Shown: one piece after another, positions 15,275-18,837 of the stretch
How positions within the stretch are numbered: the first letter of the stretch is position 1
Layout: each line of letters starts with the position of its first letter
Source: Pseudomonadota bacterium
GTDB taxonomy: Bacteria; Pseudomonadota; Alphaproteobacteria; Caulobacterales; Caulobacteraceae
Assembly: GCA_023412655.1 (NCBI GenBank)
Contig: JAEYNH010000077.1
Span: 1 to 18,837 of the forward strand
Direction of reading: 5' to 3'
Length of the DNA: 18,837 nucleotides
Position numbers and translations under genes: made by a program
The notes under the pieces: generated by a model
Database searches by the model: none
What the model saw: only the letters and a program-made list of their open reading frames with translations
Told to the model about the DNA's origin: nothing

Positions 15275-16948
15275 GTGCTCGTCTTCGGCGACCGCTCCGA
15301 GCGCGTCGATCCCCGCGAGCGGCTGGCCCGGCTGACCCGGGACGTCGCGGCCGGGGAGGGCTGCCCTGAGCTCCGGACGGCCGCCCTGGTGGAGGCGGGG
15401 ATGCTGGCCCAGGGCCTGGCCGACGCCGAGTTCGCGGAGCGCGGCGAGGATGATCCGAGCCGAACCCAGGACCTGGCCCTCGCCCTGGTTCGCGCCCTGG
15501 CCGATCCTCAGGCGTTCGACAGCGCCGCCGCCCGGGCCGCGGCCGAGGCCCTGGCCGCCCGCCCCCTGCCGGCCGAGGTCACCTGCAAGGTCCCAGAGGG
15601 CTTCTCGGTCTATGGGGTCTATCCCGAGGCCTATCGCCGGACGGCGGCGCGCCTTCGGCTTCGCCGGCCGCTGGTCGTGGGCCTGCGCTCCATCGGCCTG
15701 GCCCTCGCCGCTGCGGCCGCGGCGGGCGCCGGAGCCGCGCGGATCGTCACCCTTCGGCCGACCGGCCATCCCTTTCGCCGCGAGGTGCGCGCCTCCGCCC
15801 GCCTGCGCGACCTGTTCGCCGCCCACCCGGGCGAGGTGCTCATCGTCGACGAGGGGCCCGGACTGTCCGGCAGCTCGTTCAACGCCGCCGCCGACCTGTT
15901 GTGCGCGCTGGGTATCGACGAGGCGCGGCTGGTGTTCATGCCCAGCCATCCGGGCGATCTGGGGCCCGAGGCCTCGGACGCCCACCGCGCCCGCTGGTCC
16001 CGGGCTCGCCGGGCGCCGGCCACCCTCGACGGGCTGCTGGCGCAGGATCCGATCGGGCGGTGGTTCGAGGACCTCACCGGGCCGGTGCGGCGGGTGGAGG
16101 ACCTCTCCGGCGGGGCGTGGCGGGACGAGTTGCCCGCCGCGATCCGCCCGCCGGCCTGGCGGCTGCAGGAGCGGCGCAAGTTCCGCATCACCGCCGAGCG
16201 CGGCGTCTTCCTGGCGAGATTCGCCGGCCTGGGGCCCCTCGGGGCGGGCAAGCTGGACCTGGCCGGGCGGCTCCATGCGGCCGGCTTCGGGCCCGAGCCC
16301 CTGGGCCTGCGCCGCGGCTTCCTGCTGGAGCGCTGGGTCGACGGCGAGCCCCTGGTGGCCGGGCAGGGCGAGCGGGGCGCGATCCTCGAGCGGATCGGCG
16401 CGTACCTGGCCTTCCGCGCCGTCCAGCTGCCCGGGCCGGGCTCTGGGCCAGGCTCTGGGGCGGACGCGGCCGAGCTCATGGAGATGACCCGGGTCAACGC
16501 CGGCCTGGTCGGCGGCGAGCCGCTGGGGCGCGCGGTGGCCGCCGCCCTGCCGCCGCCAGGGCGTCTGGCGGCGGCGGCGTGGCCGATCTGCGTGGATGGG
16601 CGGCTGCATCCGTGGGAGTGGCGGCGCGGCGCCGACGGCCGGCTCTGGAAGACCGACGCCCTCGACCACGCCGTCGGCCACGACCTGATCGGCCACCAGG
16701 ACATCGCCTGGGACGTGGCGGGGGCGGTGGTGGAGTTCGGCCTGTCTCCCCAGGAGGCCGCGTTTCTGTCCGCCCGCGTCGGCGCCGCCCGGGGCCGTGT
16801 CCTCGAGCCAGACCTGCTGGCGGCCTACCGCCTGGCCTACTGCGCCTTCCAGGCCGGGCTGTGGACCTATGCCGCGAGCGATCCCCAGGAGGCGGTCGCA
16901 GCCCGCGTCCAGGTCGCCCGCTACCGCGAAGGCCTCAGCCGCCCCTGA
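15275..16948 (+). CDS. Fusion of a phosphoribosyltransferase-like domain and an APH-like kinase domain
   Basis: A 557-aa protein of unknown function starting at GTG 15275, directly after the phosphatase stop. Residues 1-75 are helical, with LRTAALVEAGMLAQGLADAEF. Around 115-205 a type I PRTase-like fold is suggested by VVGLRSIG and by VLIVDEGPGLSGSSF (188-202), which resembles a PRPP-binding loop with Asp192-Glu193. The C-terminal half (about 290-550) looks like an aminoglycoside-phosphotransferase/choline-kinase fold: FLLERWVDGEPL is the hinge-like segment, VDGRLHPWEW (440-449) sits where the catalytic HGDxxxxN loop is expected, and KTDALDHAVGHDL...DIAWDVAGA (459-483) where the metal-binding Asp is. 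The usual catalytic Asn is not present, so it may be atypical or a pseudokinase. A Pro-Gly-Ser linker from a 12-bp DNA repeat lies near residue 390. It ends the plus operon. Confidence 0.75.
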   Translation: MLVFGDRSERVDPRERLARLTRDVAAGEGCPELRTAALVEAGMLAQGLADAEFAERGEDDPSRTQDLALALVRALADPQAFDSAAARAAAEALAARPLPAEVTCKVPEGFSVYGVYPEAYRRTAARLRLRRPLVVGLRSIGLALAAAAAAGAGAARIVTLRPTGHPFRREVRASARLRDLFAAHPGEVLIVDEGPGLSGSSFNAAADLLCALGIDEARLVFMPSHPGDLGPEASDAHRARWSRARRAPATLDGLLAQDPIGRWFEDLTGPVRRVEDLSGGAWRDELPAAIRPPAWRLQERRKFRITAERGVFLARFAGLGPLGAGKLDLAGRLHAAGFGPEPLGLRRGFLLERWVDGEPLVAGQGERGAILERIGAYLAFRAVQLPGPGSGPGSGADAAELMEMTRVNAGLVGGEPLGRAVAAALPPPGRLAAAAWPICVDGRLHPWEWRRGADGRLWKTDALDHAVGHDLIGHQDIAWDVAGAVVEFGLSPQEAAFLSARVGAARGRVLEPDLLAAYRLAYCAFQAGLWTYAASDPQEAVAARVQVARYREGLSRP

Positions 16949-17075
16949 TCGGCGTCCGGGAAGCGTGGCCGCTGCACGGGAAATCCCTCACCTCTGCATT
17001 ACGGTGAATTATCTTGGCCGCAGCCTCGACGCGGGACAGAAGTGCGCCGGGGGCCTTACTCGGAGCTGACTTCAC
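16949..17075 (+). other. Spacer between the plus operon and the penicillin-binding protein gene
   Basis: No gene is seen in these 127 bases, which are less GC-rich in the middle (ATTACGGTGAATTATC around 17000). No clear terminator hairpin for the operon and no convincing promoter pair is visible. GGAG at 17062-17065 serves as ribosome-binding site for the next gene. Confidence 0.5.
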
Positions 17076-18837
17076 GTGATCGGCCTTGCTGTCGCCGCCA
17101 ACCTGGTTGTCGCCCAGGCGCCGGAGCTTCCGCGCCTGCCCGAGATCCGGCGCGATCCCCAGGTGACCTATGTCGACCGGCAGGGCGCGGTCATCGGCGT
17201 GCGCGGCGGCCGCTACGCCCCGCCGGTGGACCTTGGCCGCATACCCGCCTATGTGCCCGCCGCCTTCGTCGCCATCGAGGACCGCCGCTTCTACGAGCAC
17301 AACGGCGTGGACGCCCGCGGCATCGCCCGGGCGGTGGTGGTGGCCATCGACAAGGGCCGCGCCACCCAGGGCGCCTCCACCATCACCCAGCAGCTGGCCC
17401 GCAACCTGTTCCTCACCCAGGACCGGACCCTGGAGCGCAAGGCCACCGAGATCGCCTACGCCCTCCAGCTGGAGCGCGCCTACAACAAGAAGCAGATCCT
17501 CGCCCTCTACCTCAGCCGGGTCTACTACGGCTCCGGCGCCTACGGCCTCGAGGCCGCCGCCCAGCGCTATTTCAACAAGCCCGCGTCCCGCCTGACCCTG
17601 CGCGAGGCCGCGATCCTGGCCGGCGTCCTGAAGTCGCCCACCGCCTACAACCCGGCCGAACAGACCGAGGCCGCCCTGGCCCGCTCCCGCCTGGTGCTGG
17701 ACGCCATGGTGGAGACCGGCGCGATCACCCCGGCCCAGCGGACCAAGGCCCTGGCCGAGAAGCCCCGCATCTGGAAGACGGCCCCCAATGCGGCGGCCCA
17801 GTACTTCATCGACTGGATCGACGACCAGGTGAAACCCGTGGCCGGCAAGGTGCGCCAGGACGTGGTGGTGGAGACCACTCTGGACCTGGCCATGGAGCAG
17901 GCGGCCTTCGACTCCGCCCGGGCCACGGTGGCCCGCCACAAGGGCGCGCGGGCCGAACAGGCCGCGGTGGTGGCGGTGGATGGCGCCGGCCGGGTGCGGG
18001 TGATGGTCGGCGGGACCGACTATGTGCGCGCGCCCTACAACCGCGCCGCCAGCGCGCGGCGCCAGGCCGGCTCGGCCTGGAAGCCCTTCGTCTACCTCAC
18101 CGCCCTGGAGCAGGGCCGCACCCCGGAGACCCCGGTGATGGACGAGCCGGTGACCATCTCGGGCTGGACCCCGGCCAACTACTCCGAGAGCTTCCTGGGG
18201 CCGCTCACCCTGGAACAGGCCCTGGCCCAGTCGGTGAACACCGTGGCGGCGAGGCTCGCCGACGAGGTCGGGCGGACCGAGGTCGCCGCCACCGCCCGGC
18301 GGGTCGGGATCAGCTCCACCGTGAACACCGACCCGGCCATGGCGCTCGGCACCACACTGGTCTCGCCGCTGGAGATGACCCAGGCCTACGCCGCCTTCGC
18401 CAACGGCGGCCACCGGGTCCAGGCCTATGGCGTCGAGCGCATCCGCACCCGCGCGGGCGTCACCCTCTACCAGCGCAAGGCGACCCCGCCGGCCCCGGCC
18501 ATCGGCAATCCGCCGCTCAGCGACCTCAACCGCATGCTGCGCTCGGCGGTCATCGCCGGCACCGCCAAGGGCGCGGCCGTCCCGGGCTACGACCTGGCGG
18601 GCAAGACCGGCACCACCTCCGACTACCGGGACGCCTGGTTCTGCGGCTACACGGGCGGTTTCGCCGCCTGCGCCTGGATGGGCCGGGACGACAACAGCCC
18701 CATGGCCCGGATCGCCGGCGGCGGCGCGCCGGCCGAGCTGTGGCGCGGCTTCATGACGATGGCGCTGAAGCGGGTCCCCCGCCAGCAGATCCCGTTCGGC
18801 CCGCCGGCGCCGCCCCCGGCCGCGCCGGCCCCCGACC
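17076..18837 (+). CDS. Class A penicillin-binding protein (transglycosylase/transpeptidase), 3' end cut by window
   Basis: At least 587 residues of a bifunctional peptidoglycan synthase acting at the outer face of the inner membrane. The GT51 transglycosylase domain has IEDRRFYEHNGVD with catalytic Glu68, QGASTITQQLARNLFL, RKATEIAYALQLE and ILALYLSRVYYG. The transpeptidase domain has the nucleophile motif SAWK (Ser333, Lys336), SVN at 386-388 and KTGT from Lys510. A Pro/Ala-rich tail is cut by the window end. An in-frame stop at 17067 limits the start to GTG 17076, with GGAG 10 bases upstream. The N-terminus is odd: only about 13 hydrophobic residues (IGLAVAANLVVAQ) and no basic cytoplasmic tail, where the family usually has a longer anchor. 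It lies 127 bases past the cluster and is probably an independent housekeeping gene. Confidence 0.95.
   Translation, partial: MIGLAVAANLVVAQAPELPRLPEIRRDPQVTYVDRQGAVIGVRGGRYAPPVDLGRIPAYVPAAFVAIEDRRFYEHNGVDARGIARAVVVAIDKGRATQGASTITQQLARNLFLTQDRTLERKATEIAYALQLERAYNKKQILALYLSRVYYGSGAYGLEAAAQRYFNKPASRLTLREAAILAGVLKSPTAYNPAEQTEAALARSRLVLDAMVETGAITPAQRTKALAEKPRIWKTAPNAAAQYFIDWIDDQVKPVAGKVRQDVVVETTLDLAMEQAAFDSARATVARHKGARAEQAAVVAVDGAGRVRVMVGGTDYVRAPYNRAASARRQAGSAWKPFVYLTALEQGRTPETPVMDEPVTISGWTPANYSESFLGPLTLEQALAQSVNTVAARLADEVGRTEVAATARRVGISSTVNTDPAMALGTTLVSPLEMTQAYAAFANGGHRVQAYGVERIRTRAGVTLYQRKATPPAPAIGNPPLSDLNRMLRSAVIAGTAKGAAVPGYDLAGKTGTTSDYRDAWFCGYTGGFAACAWMGRDDNSPMARIAGGGAPAELWRGFMTMALKRVPRQQIPFGPPAPPPAAPAPD

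Noticed and set aside
14621..16696. A 691-codon open frame on the minus strand opposite the phosphatase and fusion genes
   Set aside because: It mirrors genuine genes and is only open because stop codons are rare at this GC content; its composition is shadow-like.
16935..18413. A 492-codon minus-strand frame opposite the penicillin-binding protein
   Set aside because: The plus strand carries all class A PBP motifs over the same bases, so the antisense frame is a shadow.

Overview
The window is about 18.8 kb of very GC-rich, densely packed bacterial DNA. The coding style (strong G/C at third positions, frequent GTG/TTG starts, genes joined by 4-base ATGA/GTGA overlaps), an initiator tRNA with an alphaproteobacterial look, and the protein families suggest an alphaproteobacterium, plausibly of the Caulobacter/Phenylobacterium group. 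That assignment is an inference from style and not a proof.

Layout. (1) Positions 1-240 hold the 3' part of an initiator tRNA-Met, a hairpin terminator and a short spacer. (2) Positions 241-1819, plus strand, hold a small very acidic unknown protein, a stand-alone C-terminal half of a GT9-like glycosyltransferase (probably a remnant) and a GT8-like glycosyltransferase. (3) Positions 1842-11476, minus strand, form one long operon of nine genes. In transcription order they are a dTDP-rhamnose-4-epimerase-like SDR, a CDP-tyvelose/paratose-2-epimerase-like SDR, a GT4 glycosyltransferase, three adjacent CgeB-like glycosyltransferases, a UDP-glucuronate decarboxylase (UDP-xylose synthase), a zinc-type MDR dehydrogenase and a Gfo/Idh/MocA oxidoreductase. 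(4) Positions 11477-11879 are an AT-rich divergent control region with several inverted repeats. (5) Positions 11880-16948, plus strand, form a second tight operon: inositol-3-phosphate synthase, a SAM methyltransferase, a clan-A glycoside hydrolase whose halves appear circularly permuted, a dual-specificity-type phosphatase, and a fusion of a phosphoribosyltransferase-like domain with an APH-like kinase domain. (6) From 17076 to the right edge lies a class A penicillin-binding protein, cut by the window end, which is probably not part of the cluster.

How the genes may work together. The two divergent operons look like one locus for an uncommon glycoconjugate. Ino1 would supply an inositol phosphate, and the phosphatase and the kinase/PRTase fusion could adjust its phosphorylation or nucleotide state. 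The two dehydrogenases could oxidise the cyclitol or a sugar. UXS and the two epimerases would supply unusual nucleotide sugars, four glycosyltransferases would assemble the glycan, the methyltransferase could cap it, and the glycosidase could trim it. No Wzx, Wzy, ABC exporter or secreted protein is seen in the cluster, so the product may be small and made in the cytoplasm, or export may be encoded elsewhere. I do not recognise this combination as a named pathway, and it is the main candidate for an undescribed system here. The most striking single gene is the glycosidase at 13840-14754.
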